DNA from: Cellulosimicrobium cellulans | Lineage (GTDB): Bacteria > Actinomycetota > Actinomycetes > Actinomycetales > Cellulomonadaceae | Direction: 5' to 3' | DNA length: 64,000 nucleotides | NCBI RefSeq assembly: GCF_016907755.1 | Contig: NZ_JAFBCN010000001.1 | Location: 992,001 to 1,056,000 of the forward strand | Shown: piece after piece, positions 17,087-25,965 of the stretch | Numbering within the stretch: position 1 is the first letter of the stretch | Layout of the letters: each line of letters opens with the position of its first letter | Program-made: the position numbers and the translations under genes | The notes under the pieces: generated by a model | Told to the model about the DNA's origin: nothing | The model's input: only the letters and a program-made list of their open reading frames with translations | Databases searched by the model: none

Positions 17087-17689
17087 TTGTCCGAGAACCC
17101 GTACCAGCAGCAGCCCGACCCCGCGCAGGGGAGCCCGGCCCCGGGCGACCCGGTCTACGGGGGCGGGGCGACGCCGTCGGGCGGGGCGCCGGGGCACGAC
17201 CAGCAGCAGCCCGGCTACGGTGACGCGTACGGCCAGCCGCAGGGCTACGGGGACGCCTACGGCCAGCAGCCGTACGGGACGCCCGGCGCGCAGGCGGGGT
17301 ACGGCCAGCCGCAGGGGCAGGCCTACGGCGCCGACCCCCAGCAGGGCTACCCCCAGCAGGGTTACCCGCAGCAGGGTTACGGCCAGCAGCCGGGGTACGC
17401 GCAGCCCGGCCCGTACGGGCAGCCCGGCTTCGACCCCGCGTACGACCCCCAGGCCAAGTCGCGCCTCGCCGCGGGCCTGCTCGGCATCCTCGTCGGGAGT
17501 CTCGGCATCCACCGGTTCTACCTGGGCTACACGGGCATCGGCCTGACGATGCTGCTCGTGTCGGTCCTGTCGTTCGGCTTCGCCGCGCCGGTCATCGCGA
17601 TCTGGGGCCTCGTCGAGGGCATCCTCTACCTGACCTCGAAGACGGGCTACTACTCGGTCGACTCGACGGGCCGCCCGCTGCGCGCGTGA
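17087..17689 (+). CDS. TM2 domain membrane protein with Gln/Gly/Tyr/Pro-rich N-terminus
   Basis: A 200-residue protein. Residues 1-118 are low complexity with repeated GYPQQ and YGQPQ units and are surely disordered. Residues about 122-185 form the TM2 domain: two hydrophobic helices joined by the [17 protein letters not shown] motif. The function of TM2 proteins in bacteria is not established. Translation starts at TTG 17087, chosen because GGAGGA (17075-17080) lies six bases upstream; no ATG or GTG fits. The gene stands alone. Confidence 0.9.
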   Translation: MSENPYQQQPDPAQGSPAPGDPVYGGGATPSGGAPGHDQQQPGYGDAYGQPQGYGDAYGQQPYGTPGAQAGYGQPQGQAYGADPQQGYPQQGYPQQGYGQQPGYAQPGPYGQPGFDPAYDPQAKSRLAAGLLGILVGSLGIHRFYLGYTGIGLTMLLVSVLSFGFAAPVIAIWGLVEGILYLTSKTGYYSVDSTGRPLRA

Positions 17690-17694
17690 CCACT

Positions 17695-17746
17695 CGCCGA
17701 ACCCGGATTCCGCACCGTGGGGTGACCGCGGATCCAGGGTTCGGCG
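17695..17746. terminator. Long hairpin between TM2 and dcd genes
   Basis: CGCCGAACCC (17695-17704) and GGGTTCGGCG (17737-17746) are perfect complements, and inner blocks GGAT/ATCC and CCGC/GCGG extend the stem with single-base bulges. The total of 18 paired positions is longer than most terminators here. It begins five bases after the TM2 stop. A REP-like origin is possible. Confidence 0.7.
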
Positions 17747-17774
17747 ACCGGTCCGGGGACTCGCCGTCGTCGGC

Positions 17775-17780
17775 TAGCGT
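17775..17780 (+). promoter_or_regulatory. Leaderless -10 element TAGCGT for dcd
   Basis: TAGCGT ends six bases before the GTG at 17787, and no Shine-Dalgarno sequence is present. Transcription should start at the initiation codon. Confidence 0.6.
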
Positions 17781-17786
17781 GGGGCC

Positions 17787-18362
17787 GTGCTGCTCTCCGA
17801 CCGCGACATCCGGGCCGAGCTCGACGCCGGGCGCGTCCAGCTCGAGCCGTACGACCCGTCGATGCTCCAGCCGTCGAGCATCGACGTGCGCCTCGACCGG
17901 TTCTTCCGGCTGTTCGACAACCACAAGTACCCGTTCATCGACCCGTCGCAGGACCAGCCGGACCTCACGCGCCTGGTCGAGGTCGACCCGGCGGAGCCGT
18001 TCGTGCTGCACCCGGGGGAGTTCGTCCTCGGGTCCACGTTCGAGGCGGTGACGCTGCCCGACGACGTGGCCGCGCGCCTCGAGGGCAAGTCGAGCCTCGG
18101 CCGGCTGGGCCTCCTCACGCACTCCACGGCCGGGTTCATCGACCCGGGGTTCTCGGGGCACGTGACGCTCGAGCTGAGCAACGTCGCGACGCTCCCGATC
18201 ACGCTCTGGCCGGGCATGAAGATCGGGCAGCTCTGCTTCTTCCGCCTGTCGTCGCCCGCCGAGAACCCGTACGGCTCGAGCGTCTACGGCTCCCGCTACC
18301 AGGGCCAGCGCGGCCCGACGGCCTCCCGCTCGTGGCAGAGCTTCCACCGCACCGACGTCTGA
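17787..18362 (+). CDS. dcd: dCTP deaminase
   Basis: A 191-residue trimeric enzyme of dTMP synthesis that deaminates dCTP to dUTP; the actinobacterial form (M. tuberculosis) also hydrolyses dUTP to dUMP, so a bifunctional activity is likely. Full family length with [12 protein letters not shown] at the start, the nucleotide-binding [13 protein letters not shown], the [19 protein letters not shown] segment containing the catalytic Glu, and the C-terminal [12 protein letters not shown] lid. GTG start with leaderless promoter. It is separated from the next gene by 65 bases. Confidence 0.97.
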   Translation: MLLSDRDIRAELDAGRVQLEPYDPSMLQPSSIDVRLDRFFRLFDNHKYPFIDPSQDQPDLTRLVEVDPAEPFVLHPGEFVLGSTFEAVTLPDDVAARLEGKSSLGRLGLLTHSTAGFIDPGFSGHVTLELSNVATLPITLWPGMKIGQLCFFRLSSPAENPYGSSVYGSRYQGQRGPTASRSWQSFHRTDV

Positions 18363-18427
18363 GCGCGGCACGCCGCGTCGGACGTCGTTCGACCCCGCAG
18401 GACCCGAGGACCGGAGGACCGCACCGC

Positions 18428-19501
18428 ATGAGCCCGCTCCCGCCGCTGCCGCACCCCGACGGACCCGGCGCCGCGCAGTCGTACCAGGCGCGGCACCTGC
18501 TCGGGCTCCCGGCCGACGTCGTCGTGGACGAGGTCGAGACGCTCGCGCTCTCGCGGTTCGCGGGCGCGCGCTGGGACGTCGCGCCGGAGGGCACCGAGCC
18601 GCTCGTGCCGCCCGCCCGCACCGCGGCGCCCGGGGCGCCGGGGGTGCTGCGCACGTCGCGCCACACGACGGTCACGGGGCCGTACGCGGGGTCCGGGACC
18701 GGGCTGCCGCCGGGCACGACGCTCGTGTTCGACGTCGTGTGCCCGCGCGAGCGCGGAGACGCCCCCTACCCGGGCGGCGGGGACCGCGACGGCGTCGGGC
18801 GCGCGTTCCCCGGCGGCCTGCCGGTGCGCGAGGAGGAGCGGGTCGTGGCGTTCCTCGTCGCGGCGGCGCGCCGCCTCGGGGGGTCGGTGCGGACCGACGT
18901 GGGGAACCCGGCCGGCGCGGGCGTCGTCCTCACGCCCGACCCGGGCGTCGCGATCGACATGACGCTGTACTCGGACGTCTGGCTGGACCCCAACGCCGCG
19001 CTCGCGCTCGTCGCGCGGCTCAACCCCCGCACGCGGCTCGCGACGGAGGGGAAGTCGTACGAGGGACCGCCGAAGGGCATCGCCGACCTGCCGCTGTACC
19101 CGGGCGAGAAGATGGACCCCGCGCTGCGGCGCGCGATCCACGCGGCCGCGGACGACGTCGACATCAAGGCGCTGACGACGGGTGCCGTCCTCGACGGGTA
19201 CGGGCTGATCGTCGACCTCGGCATGGACGGGCTCGTCGCGGTGGAGGTGGGCGGCGAGGAGGCCCTGCCGCTGCTGCTGCGCGGCCTGCCGTGGACGGCG
19301 GACGGCGCCGTGAGCTACCGCGTGCGGTGGGAGCCGCGGGACCTGGTCGAGTCCCAGCAGGAGCAGCCGTCGCTCGACCACCAGGTCGCGCGCAAGCGGG
19401 CGGCGGAGGTCGTCGCGCAGGTCACCCGGACGCTGTACGGCGCCGTCGGGGGCGAGATCGCGGACGAGGCCGAGTTCCTCGTGGATCCCGAGGATCTGTG
19501 A
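18428..19501 (+). CDS. Protein of unknown function
   Basis: A 357-residue protein I do not recognise. It has no signal peptide or membrane segment. It begins with a Pro-rich stretch (MSPLPPLPHPDGPG), then an alpha/beta-looking body with RVVAFLVAAARRLGGSVRTD near the middle, DMTLYSDVWLDPNAALALVA, and a Val-rich strand pair LDGYGLIVDLGMDGLVAVEV. The C-terminal third is charged (LDHQVARKRAAEVVAQVTRT). Codon use is like its neighbours, so it is a real gene. GGAGG lies about ten bases upstream of the ATG. It follows dcd on the same strand and may be co-transcribed with it. Confidence 0.85.
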   Translation: MSPLPPLPHPDGPGAAQSYQARHLLGLPADVVVDEVETLALSRFAGARWDVAPEGTEPLVPPARTAAPGAPGVLRTSRHTTVTGPYAGSGTGLPPGTTLVFDVVCPRERGDAPYPGGGDRDGVGRAFPGGLPVREEERVVAFLVAAARRLGGSVRTDVGNPAGAGVVLTPDPGVAIDMTLYSDVWLDPNAALALVARLNPRTRLATEGKSYEGPPKGIADLPLYPGEKMDPALRRAIHAAADDVDIKALTTGAVLDGYGLIVDLGMDGLVAVEVGGEEALPLLLRGLPWTADGAVSYRVRWEPRDLVESQQEQPSLDHQVARKRAAEVVAQVTRTLYGAVGGEIADEAEFLVDPEDL

Positions 19502-19508
19502 CGGGAGA

Positions 19509-19569
19509 CTGAGGAATCGGTCACGGTCCGGGCTGCGGGGCCCGTGCAGGGCTGAGGAGTCGGTAAAAT
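19509..19569 (+). promoter_or_regulatory. Upstream region of the mrp operon with short direct repeat and TAAAAT
   Basis: CTGAGGAATCGGT (19509-19521) and CTGAGGAGTCGGT (19552-19564) are direct repeats 43 bases apart with one mismatch. The second runs into TAAAAT (19564-19569), a good -10 hexamer in very GC-rich surroundings. A -35 partner is not convincing. The repeats could be a regulator site for the antiporter operon. About 135 bases of leader would follow. Confidence 0.4.
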
Positions 19570-19705
19570 AACTCTCGGCACGGCATCGCCGTCGCCGTGA
19601 ACTGTCGTGCCCTGCGACTCCCCTCCGCGGGTGCGACGATGACAAGTCCAGCAAGACCCCCGGCTCTGCCTGCCCACCCCGCCCCCGACCCGGACGGAGC
19701 GGCCC

Positions 19706-22700
19706 GTGCTCTACGTGCTCGTTGCCCATCTCGTGATGGCTCTGGGCGCGCCCGCACTCGTCTCGTTCCTCGGCCGCCGGGCGTTCCTCGTCATGGCGCT
19801 CGCGCCGGCGTCGGCGGCCGTCTACGCGCTCGCCTGGACCGACCGGGTGATGTCGGGGGAGCACCCCACGCAGGTGGTCGAGTGGGTCCCCGGCCTGGGC
19901 CTCGAGCTCGCCTTCCGCATGGACACGCTGTCGTGGCTCATGCTGCTGCTCGTCGGCGGCGTCGGCGCGCTCGTCCTCGTCTACTGCTCGGCCTACTTCT
20001 CGCCCACCGCGCAGGGCCTGCGGCGGTTCGGCGGCGTGCTCACGGCGTTCGCCGGGGCCATGGTCGGGCTCGTCACCGCGGACGACATGCTGCTCCTGTT
20101 CGTGTTCTGGGAGCTCACGACCGTCTTCTCCTACCTCCTCATCGGGCACTACGCCGACCGCAAGGCCAGCCGTCGCGCCGCGATGCAGGCGATCGTCGTG
20201 ACGACGGCGGGCGGTCTGGCGATGCTCGTGGGCGTCGTGATCCTCGGCGTCCAGGGCGGCACCTTCCGGATGTCGGAGATCATCGCCGACCCGCCCACGG
20301 GCGGCGCGGTGACGGCCGCGATCGTGTGCCTCCTGATCGGCGCGGCGAGCAAGTCCGCGCTCATCCCGCTGCACTTCTGGCTGCCCGCGGCGATGGCCGC
20401 GCCGACCCCCGTCAGCGCCTACCTGCACGCCGCCGCGATGGTCAAGGCGGGCGTCTACCTCGTCGCGCGGTTCGCGCCCGCCTACTCCGACACGACCGTG
20501 TGGCGGACCATGGTCATCGCGCTCGGCGCGGGCACGCTGCTCGTCGGCGGCTATCGCGCGCTGCGCCAGTACGACCTCAAGCTCGTGCTCGCGTTCGGCA
20601 CGGTGAGCCAGCTCGGCCTCATCATCCTGCTCGTCGGCCTCGGGACGCGCGGGGCCGCGCTCGCCGGGCTCGCGATGATCGGCGCGCACGCGATGTTCAA
20701 GGCGTCGCTGTTCCTCGTGGTGGGTGTGGTCGACGCCGCGACCGGGACGCGCGACCTGCGCCGCCTCACGGGGGTGGGCAGGGCCCTGCCCTGGACGGCG
20801 GTCGCGGGCGGGCTCGCGACCGCGTCGATGATCGGGCTGCCGCCGTTCGCGGGATACGTCGCGAAGGAGGCGGCGCTCGAGTCGCTGCTGCACGGCGAGG
20901 GACCCGTCTGGGCCGACACGGTGGTCCTGTGGGCGGTCGTCGTCGGGTCCATGTTCACGGTCGCGTACGGGATCCGGTTCTGGTGGGGCGCGTTCGCGTC
21001 CAAGCCGCACCTCGGCACGCCGCCGGCGCGCGCGAACGAGCACGTGGGACTGCGCGCGGCCGCCGCGCGCCGCCCGGCGGTCGAGGCCGACGAGCCCCCC
21101 ATCGACCCGGCGCGCATCCACCGCCAGCCCGTCCTGCTCGTGGGGCCCGCCGTCGTGCTCGCGGTCCTCGGCCTCGCCACGGCGCTCGTGCCCCACTTCG
21201 GCGAGGAGCTCCTCGCGCCCTACGCGGACACGTACCCCGTCGGGGAGCCCGGGCACCTCGTCCTGTGGGCGGGCTTCACGCCCGCGCTCGCGCTGACGGT
21301 GCTGGTCCTCGCGGTCGGCGTCGTGCTGTTCTGGCAGCGGGCGCGCGTCGAGCGGTTCCAGGCGTCCCTGTGGACGGGCCCCGAGGCCGACGTCACGTAC
21401 CGCAAGGTCATGCGCAAGCTCGACGACCTCGCGGCGGACGTCACCGCCGTCACCCAGCGTGGTTCCCTGCCCTTCTACCTGGGCGCGATCCTCGTGGTCC
21501 TCGTCCTGGGGCCGGGAGTCGTCATGGTCGCGCAGACCGCGTGGCCCGAGCAGCTCAAGGCCTGGGACCGTCCGGCGCAGCTCGTCGCGGTCGCCGCGAT
21601 CTGCATCGCCTCGGTGCTCGCCGCGCGCTCGCGTCGCCGGCTCAAGGCCGTGATCCTCGTCGGCATCGCCGGGTACGGCAACGCGGTCCTCTTCCTCCTG
21701 CACGGGGCGCCCGACCTCGCGCTCACGCAGGTGCTGGTCGAGACGATCACGCTCGTCGTCATGGTGCTCGTGCTGCGCCGCCTGCCCGCGTACTTCTCGA
21801 ACCGGCCGCTCGCCGCGAGCCGGTGGGTCCGCATCGGCATCGGCCTCGCCGTCGCGGTCGTCATGATGGGCTTCGCGGTCGTCGCGCCGCTCGCGCGCGT
21901 CGCGACGCCGATCTCCGTCGACTTCCCGGCCGAGGCCTACGAGTTCGGGCACGGCAAGAACATCGTCAACGTGACGCTCGTCGACATCCGCGCATGGGAC
22001 ACGATGGGCGAGATCTCCGTCCTCCTGGCGGCGGCGACCGGCGTCGCGTCGCTGGTGTTCCTGCGCACGCGCAGCGGCGAGATCCTGCGGGCGTCGGGCG
22101 CGAAGCCCGCGACGACGTCGTCCGGCTCGGGCGTGTGGAGCGAGGGCGGAGCGGACCCGGGCGCCGCGCTGCGCCGCCGCGGGGTCACCGAGAAGGACCA
22201 GCCGCGCATGCTCGTGTGGCTCAGCGCGGGGCGCACGCTCGCGCCCCAGAGACGCTCGGTGATCTTCGAGGTCGTCACGCGCGTGCTCTTCCACGCGATG
22301 ATCGTCTTCGCGCTCTTCCTGCTGTTCTCCGGCCACAACGCCCCCGGCGGCGGGTTCGCGGCCGGTCTGGTCGTCGGGATCGCGCTCATCGTGCGCTACC
22401 TCGCGGGCGGCCGGTACGAGCTCGGCGAGGCGGCGCCGGTGCACCCGGGCCTGCTGCTCGGCACGGGCCTGTTCCTCTCCGCGGGCGTCGGGCTCGTCGC
22501 GTTCCTGCTCACCGGCAACGTGCTCGGCAGCGACGCGTACGACATCGCGCTCCCGCTGGTGGGGGAGATCCACCTCGTCACGTCCCTGTTCTTCGACGTC
22601 GGCGTGTTCCTCGTCGTCGTGGGGCTCGTCCTCGACATCCTGCGGACCCTGGGGGCGGAGATCGACCGGCACGCCGAGCGCGCCGCCGCCGGGCGCGAGC

Positions 22701-22765
22701 CGGGCGAGGACACCGGGCCGCTCGAGGCCATGGAGCCCGACTCGATCGGGGGTGGCCGCCGGTGA
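19706..22765 (+). CDS. mrpA: Na+/H+ antiporter subunit A, MrpA-MrpB fusion
   Basis: A 1019-residue polytopic membrane protein, the largest subunit of the Mrp sodium/proton antiporter. Residues 1 to about 500 are the NuoL-like module with key charged residues in FVFWELTTVFSYLLIG (Glu136) and GAASKSALIPLHFWLPAAMA. A loop rich in charges follows, then more helices typical of the MrpA C-terminus (DUF4040-like). From about residue 845 an MrpB/MnhB domain is fused on (LFHAMIVFALFLLFSGHNAP; VGEIHLVTSLFFDVGVFLVV). The fusion explains why no separate mrpB is present. GTG start at 19706; the stop overlaps the mrpC start (GTGA). Confidence 0.95.
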   Translation: MLYVLVAHLVMALGAPALVSFLGRRAFLVMALAPASAAVYALAWTDRVMSGEHPTQVVEWVPGLGLELAFRMDTLSWLMLLLVGGVGALVLVYCSAYFSPTAQGLRRFGGVLTAFAGAMVGLVTADDMLLLFVFWELTTVFSYLLIGHYADRKASRRAAMQAIVVTTAGGLAMLVGVVILGVQGGTFRMSEIIADPPTGGAVTAAIVCLLIGAASKSALIPLHFWLPAAMAAPTPVSAYLHAAAMVKAGVYLVARFAPAYSDTTVWRTMVIALGAGTLLVGGYRALRQYDLKLVLAFGTVSQLGLIILLVGLGTRGAALAGLAMIGAHAMFKASLFLVVGVVDAATGTRDLRRLTGVGRALPWTAVAGGLATASMIGLPPFAGYVAKEAALESLLHGEGPVWADTVVLWAVVVGSMFTVAYGIRFWWGAFASKPHLGTPPARANEHVGLRAAAARRPAVEADEPPIDPARIHRQPVLLVGPAVVLAVLGLATALVPHFGEELLAPYADTYPVGEPGHLVLWAGFTPALALTVLVLAVGVVLFWQRARVERFQASLWTGPEADVTYRKVMRKLDDLAADVTAVTQRGSLPFYLGAILVVLVLGPGVVMVAQTAWPEQLKAWDRPAQLVAVAAICIASVLAARSRRRLKAVILVGIAGYGNAVLFLLHGAPDLALTQVLVETITLVVMVLVLRRLPAYFSNRPLAASRWVRIGIGLAVAVVMMGFAVVAPLARVATPISVDFPAEAYEFGHGKNIVNVTLVDIRAWDTMGEISVLLAAATGVASLVFLRTRSGEILRASGAKPATTSSGSGVWSEGGADPGAALRRRGVTEKDQPRMLVWLSAGRTLAPQRRSVIFEVVTRVLFHAMIVFALFLLFSGHNAPGGGFAAGLVVGIALIVRYLAGGRYELGEAAPVHPGLLLGTGLFLSAGVGLVAFLLTGNVLGSDAYDIALPLVGEIHLVTSLFFDVGVFLVVVGLVLDILRTLGAEIDRHAERAAAGREPGEDTGPLEAMEPDSIGGGRR

Positions 22766-23370
22766 ACGTCATCGACATGACCCCGAGCGTCGTCCTCGTG
22801 CTCGCCATCGGCGTGCTCTTCGCGACCGGCGTCTACCTGCTGCTCGAGCGCAGCCTCACGCGCGTCCTGCTCGGGTTCATCCTCATGGGCAACGGCGCGA
22901 ACCTGCTCTTCCTCGTCGCGGGCGGGCGCGCCGGGGGAGCGCCCCTCATCGGCACGACGCCCGAGGACGAGATGAGCGACCCGCTCGTCCAGGCGATGGT
23001 GCTCACCGCGATCGTCATCACGCTCGGCATCACGGCGTTCGTGCTCGCGATGGCGTACCGGTCGTGGCAGCTCCACGGTCACGACGAGGTGCAGGACGAC
23101 CTCGAGGACCGCCGGGTCGCGCGGCACGCCGCGCGCAACGCCCCCGCGTTCGAGGACGCGGACACGGAGGAGAGCGGCGCCAGCCTGGACGACGAGGCCG
23201 CCGAGGTCCGCGACGAGACCGACGGCGACGGCGACGGGATCACCGACGGCCAGGAACCGTCGTCGTCCCCGGCGCCGCAGGCTGCCGGGCGCGACGACGG
23301 CGCCCGGCCCGACCGCACGGACGACCCACGACCTGACGACCGCAGCGACGACGGGAAGGAGCCGCGATGA
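22762..23370 (+). CDS. mrpC: Na+/H+ antiporter subunit C with acidic tail
   Basis: A 202-residue NuoK-like subunit. Three hydrophobic helices occupy residues about 8-105 (VLVLAIGVLFATGVYLLLER, LLGFILMGNGANLLFLVAGG, LTAIVITLGITAFVLAMAYR). Usual MrpC length is about 110-125. The last ~85 residues form an Asp/Glu/Arg-rich disordered tail with no similarity I can name. Overlaps mrpA and mrpD by four bases each. Confidence 0.95.
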   Translation: MNVIDMTPSVVLVLAIGVLFATGVYLLLERSLTRVLLGFILMGNGANLLFLVAGGRAGGAPLIGTTPEDEMSDPLVQAMVLTAIVITLGITAFVLAMAYRSWQLHGHDEVQDDLEDRRVARHAARNAPAFEDADTEESGASLDDEAAEVRDETDGDGDGITDGQEPSSSPAPQAAGRDDGARPDRTDDPRPDDRSDDGKEPR

Positions 23371-24965
23371 GCCTCACTGCCGCGGCGCTCGTCCCGCTGC
23401 CCGTCGTCCTCCCGCTCGTCGCGGCGGGCGCCGCGCTCGCGCTGTGGCGCCACCCGCGCGCCCAGCGGCTCATCACGGTCGCCGCGCTCGCGCTCGTCCT
23501 CGCGGCGTCGGTGGGGCTGCTCGTCGCGGCCGACTCCGGGCCGATCGTCGTCGACGTCGGCGGCTGGGCCGCCCCGGTCGGGATCGACCTCGTCGCGGAC
23601 CGGCTGTCGGCCCTCATGCTCGTCGTGTCGAGCTTCGTCATGCTGTGCGTCCTGCTCTACTCGCTCGCGCAGGGCGTCGCGGACGGCGACGAGGAGGCGC
23701 CGGTCGCGATCTACCACCCGACGTTCATGGTCCTCGCCGCGGGCGTGTTCAACGCGTTCCTCTCGGGCGACCTGTTCAACCTCTACGTCGGGTTCGAGAT
23801 CTTCCTGGCCGCGAGCTACGTGCTCCTCACGCTCGGCGGCACGGGCGAGCGCATCCGGGCGGGATCGATCTACGTCGTCGTGGCGCTGCTGTCGTCCATC
23901 GTGTTCCTCGTCGCGATCGCGCTGACCTACGCGGCGACGGGCACGGTGAACCTCGCCCAGCTCTCCGAGCGCTACGCCGAGATCGACCCGGGCATGGCGC
24001 TGACGATCCAGCTCCTGCTGCTGCTCGCGTTCGGGATCAAGGCCGCCATCTTCCCGCTGTCCGCGTGGCTGCCCGACTCCTACCCGACCGCGCCCGCGCC
24101 CGTCACGGCGGTGTTCGCCGGCCTGCTCACCAAGGTGGGCGTCTACGCGATCATCCGCACGCAGACCCTGCTGTTCCCCGAGGACAGCGTGGTCGACGAC
24201 GTGCTCATGTGGCTCGCGCTGCTGACCATGGTCGTCGGGATCCTCGGCGCCGTCGCGCAGAACGACATCAAGCGACTCCTGTCGTTCACGCTCGTCAGCC
24301 ACATCGGCTACATGATCTTCGGCATCGCGCTCGCGTCCGAGCCGGGCATGGCGGCCGCGATCTTCTACGTCGTGCACCACATCACCGTCCAGACGACGCT
24401 CTTCCTCGTCGTCGGGCTCGTGGAACGCCGCGGCGGGTCGACGTCGCTCGACCGGCTCGGTGGCCTCGCCAAGCTCGCGCCGGGGCTCGCGATCCTGTTC
24501 TTCATCCCCGCGATGAACCTCGCCGGGATCCCGCCGCTGTCGGGCTTCCTCGGCAAGGTGGGCCTGCTGGAGGAGGGCGTCGCGCAGGGCACGCCGCTCA
24601 CGTGGGCGCTCGTCGTCGGGTCCGTCGTCACGTCGCTGCTCACGCTGTACGCGATCGTCAAGGCGTGGAACAAGGCGTTCTGGCAGACGGCGCCCGTGGA
24701 GATCCCCGCGGACGCGCGCCTCCCGCGCGGCATGGTCGGGCCGGCGACGGCGCTCGTCGCCTTCGGCCTCGCGCTCACCCTGGTCGCCGGTCCGCTCTAC
24801 TCGTACACCGAGCGCGCGGCCACCACGCTCCTCGACGGCCACACGTACGTCGACGCCGTGTTCCCGGGCGACTCCGACCGCGGCCAGGGCGAGTCGAACG
24901 AGGTCGCGACCGGCGAGACGGACGACACGCAGCCCGCCACGACGACGGGGGGTGGGGACGGATGA
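23367..24965 (+). CDS. mrpD: Na+/H+ antiporter subunit D
   Basis: A 532-residue NuoM/N-like proton-translocating subunit with about fourteen hydrophobic helices. Conserved features are YVGFEIFLAASYVLLTLGG with its Glu, the Lys of AFGIKAAIFPLSAWLPDSYP, and the QNDIKRLLSFTLVSHIGYM segment. The C-terminal ~30 residues are Asp/Glu/Thr-rich (DSDRGQGESNEVATGETDD) and extend beyond typical MrpD. Start and stop overlap its neighbours. Confidence 0.96.
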   Translation: MSLTAAALVPLPVVLPLVAAGAALALWRHPRAQRLITVAALALVLAASVGLLVAADSGPIVVDVGGWAAPVGIDLVADRLSALMLVVSSFVMLCVLLYSLAQGVADGDEEAPVAIYHPTFMVLAAGVFNAFLSGDLFNLYVGFEIFLAASYVLLTLGGTGERIRAGSIYVVVALLSSIVFLVAIALTYAATGTVNLAQLSERYAEIDPGMALTIQLLLLLAFGIKAAIFPLSAWLPDSYPTAPAPVTAVFAGLLTKVGVYAIIRTQTLLFPEDSVVDDVLMWLALLTMVVGILGAVAQNDIKRLLSFTLVSHIGYMIFGIALASEPGMAAAIFYVVHHITVQTTLFLVVGLVERRGGSTSLDRLGGLAKLAPGLAILFFIPAMNLAGIPPLSGFLGKVGLLEEGVAQGTPLTWALVVGSVVTSLLTLYAIVKAWNKAFWQTAPVEIPADARLPRGMVGPATALVAFGLALTLVAGPLYSYTERAATTLLDGHTYVDAVFPGDSDRGQGESNEVATGETDDTQPATTTGGGDG

Positions 24966-25561
24966 GCCTGCACCGCCGTCGTCGCGCGCTCGCCACCGGC
25001 TGGTTCGCGCGCGTCACCACGCAGTGGCGCACGATCCTGTGGCTGACGCTCGTGTGGGTCATGCTCTGGGGCGACCTGTCGTGGGGCAACGTCCTCGCGG
25101 GCGTCATCCTCGGCTTCGCGGTCATCACGTTCTTCCCGCTGCCGTCGATCGCGGCGGGCGGGAAGTTCCGGCCGTGGCCGTTCGCCGTGCTCGTCGCGCG
25201 CTTCGTCGCGGACCTCGTCGTCGCGTCGTTCCAGGTGAGCCTCCTCGCCCTCACGCCGCGCCACACGCCGCGCGGCGCGGTCGTGGGGGTGCGGCTGCGC
25301 AACCCGTCGGACATCTACCTGACGATCACGGCCGAGCTCTCCTCGCTCGTGCCCGGGTCGATCGTCGTCGAGGCGCACCGCCTCACGGGGATGCTCTACC
25401 TGCACGTGCTCGACGTCGAGGCCGCGGGCGGGGTGGAGAAGGTCCGGCAGGACACGCTCGCCCTGGAGGCGCGCGTGCTGCACGCGCTCGCGTCCAACGA
25501 CGAGCTGCGCGCCGCCGGCCTGTACCGGGAACCGTCGGAGCGAGAGGTGGCCGAGGCATGA
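24962..25561 (+). CDS. mrpE: Na+/H+ antiporter subunit E
   Basis: A 199-residue MnhE/MrpE subunit. Two hydrophobic helices lie near residues 20-60 (TILWLTLVWVMLWGDLSWGN, LAGVILGFAVITFFPLP), then the conserved soluble part (RLRNPSDIYLTITAELSSLV, PGSIVVEAHRLTGMLYLHVL). ATG 24962 overlaps the mrpD stop; its own stop overlaps mrpF. MrpE is needed for assembly of the complex. Confidence 0.95.
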   Translation: MSLHRRRRALATGWFARVTTQWRTILWLTLVWVMLWGDLSWGNVLAGVILGFAVITFFPLPSIAAGGKFRPWPFAVLVARFVADLVVASFQVSLLALTPRHTPRGAVVGVRLRNPSDIYLTITAELSSLVPGSIVVEAHRLTGMLYLHVLDVEAAGGVEKVRQDTLALEARVLHALASNDELRAAGLYREPSEREVAEA

Positions 25562-25965
25562 GCGACACCGTCTACCTCGTCGTCGTGATCGCGTCCGCCG
25601 CGCTGCTCGCGGTCGGTGCGAGCCTCGCGATCGTGCGCGCCGAGCGCGGCCCGTCGATGCTCGACCGCACCATCGCGCTGGACGTCTTCACGACGACGCT
25701 CGTCGGGGCGATCGCGCTCGAGGCCGCGTTCTCGCGGCGCACGGACACCATCCCGATCCTCGTCGTGCTGTCGCTCGTCGGGTTCGTGGGCTCGGTGACG
25801 ATCGCGCGCTTCGCGTCCGTCGAGCCCGAGGACGAGGGCCGCATCCGCACGGCCGACGAGGTCGCCGCGGAGGACGCCGCGCGCCGCGAGGCGGAGGAGG
25901 CCGACCGCGACTCCGCCGTCGACCCCGAGCACCACGGCGGGGCGCCCGAGGGGGAGGTGCGCTGA
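25558..25965 (+). CDS. mrpF: Na+/H+ antiporter subunit F with acidic tail
   Basis: A 135-residue subunit. Three helices occupy residues 1-88, including the signature RGPSMLDRTIALDVFTTTLV and the SLVGFVGSVTIARF helix. The last ~45 residues are a charged Glu/Asp/Arg/Ala tail absent from classical MrpF (about 90 residues). ATG at 25558 overlaps mrpE; stop shares a base with the mrpG ATG. Confidence 0.95.
   Translation: MSDTVYLVVVIASAALLAVGASLAIVRAERGPSMLDRTIALDVFTTTLVGAIALEAAFSRRTDTIPILVVLSLVGFVGSVTIARFASVEPEDEGRIRTADEVAAEDAARREAEEADRDSAVDPEHHGGAPEGEVR

Noticed and set aside
18296-22672. A 1458-codon minus-strand open frame opposite dcd, the unknown gene and mrpA
   Set aside because: Low-complexity Arg/Glu/Asp/His translation with no start signals; it spans several proven genes.
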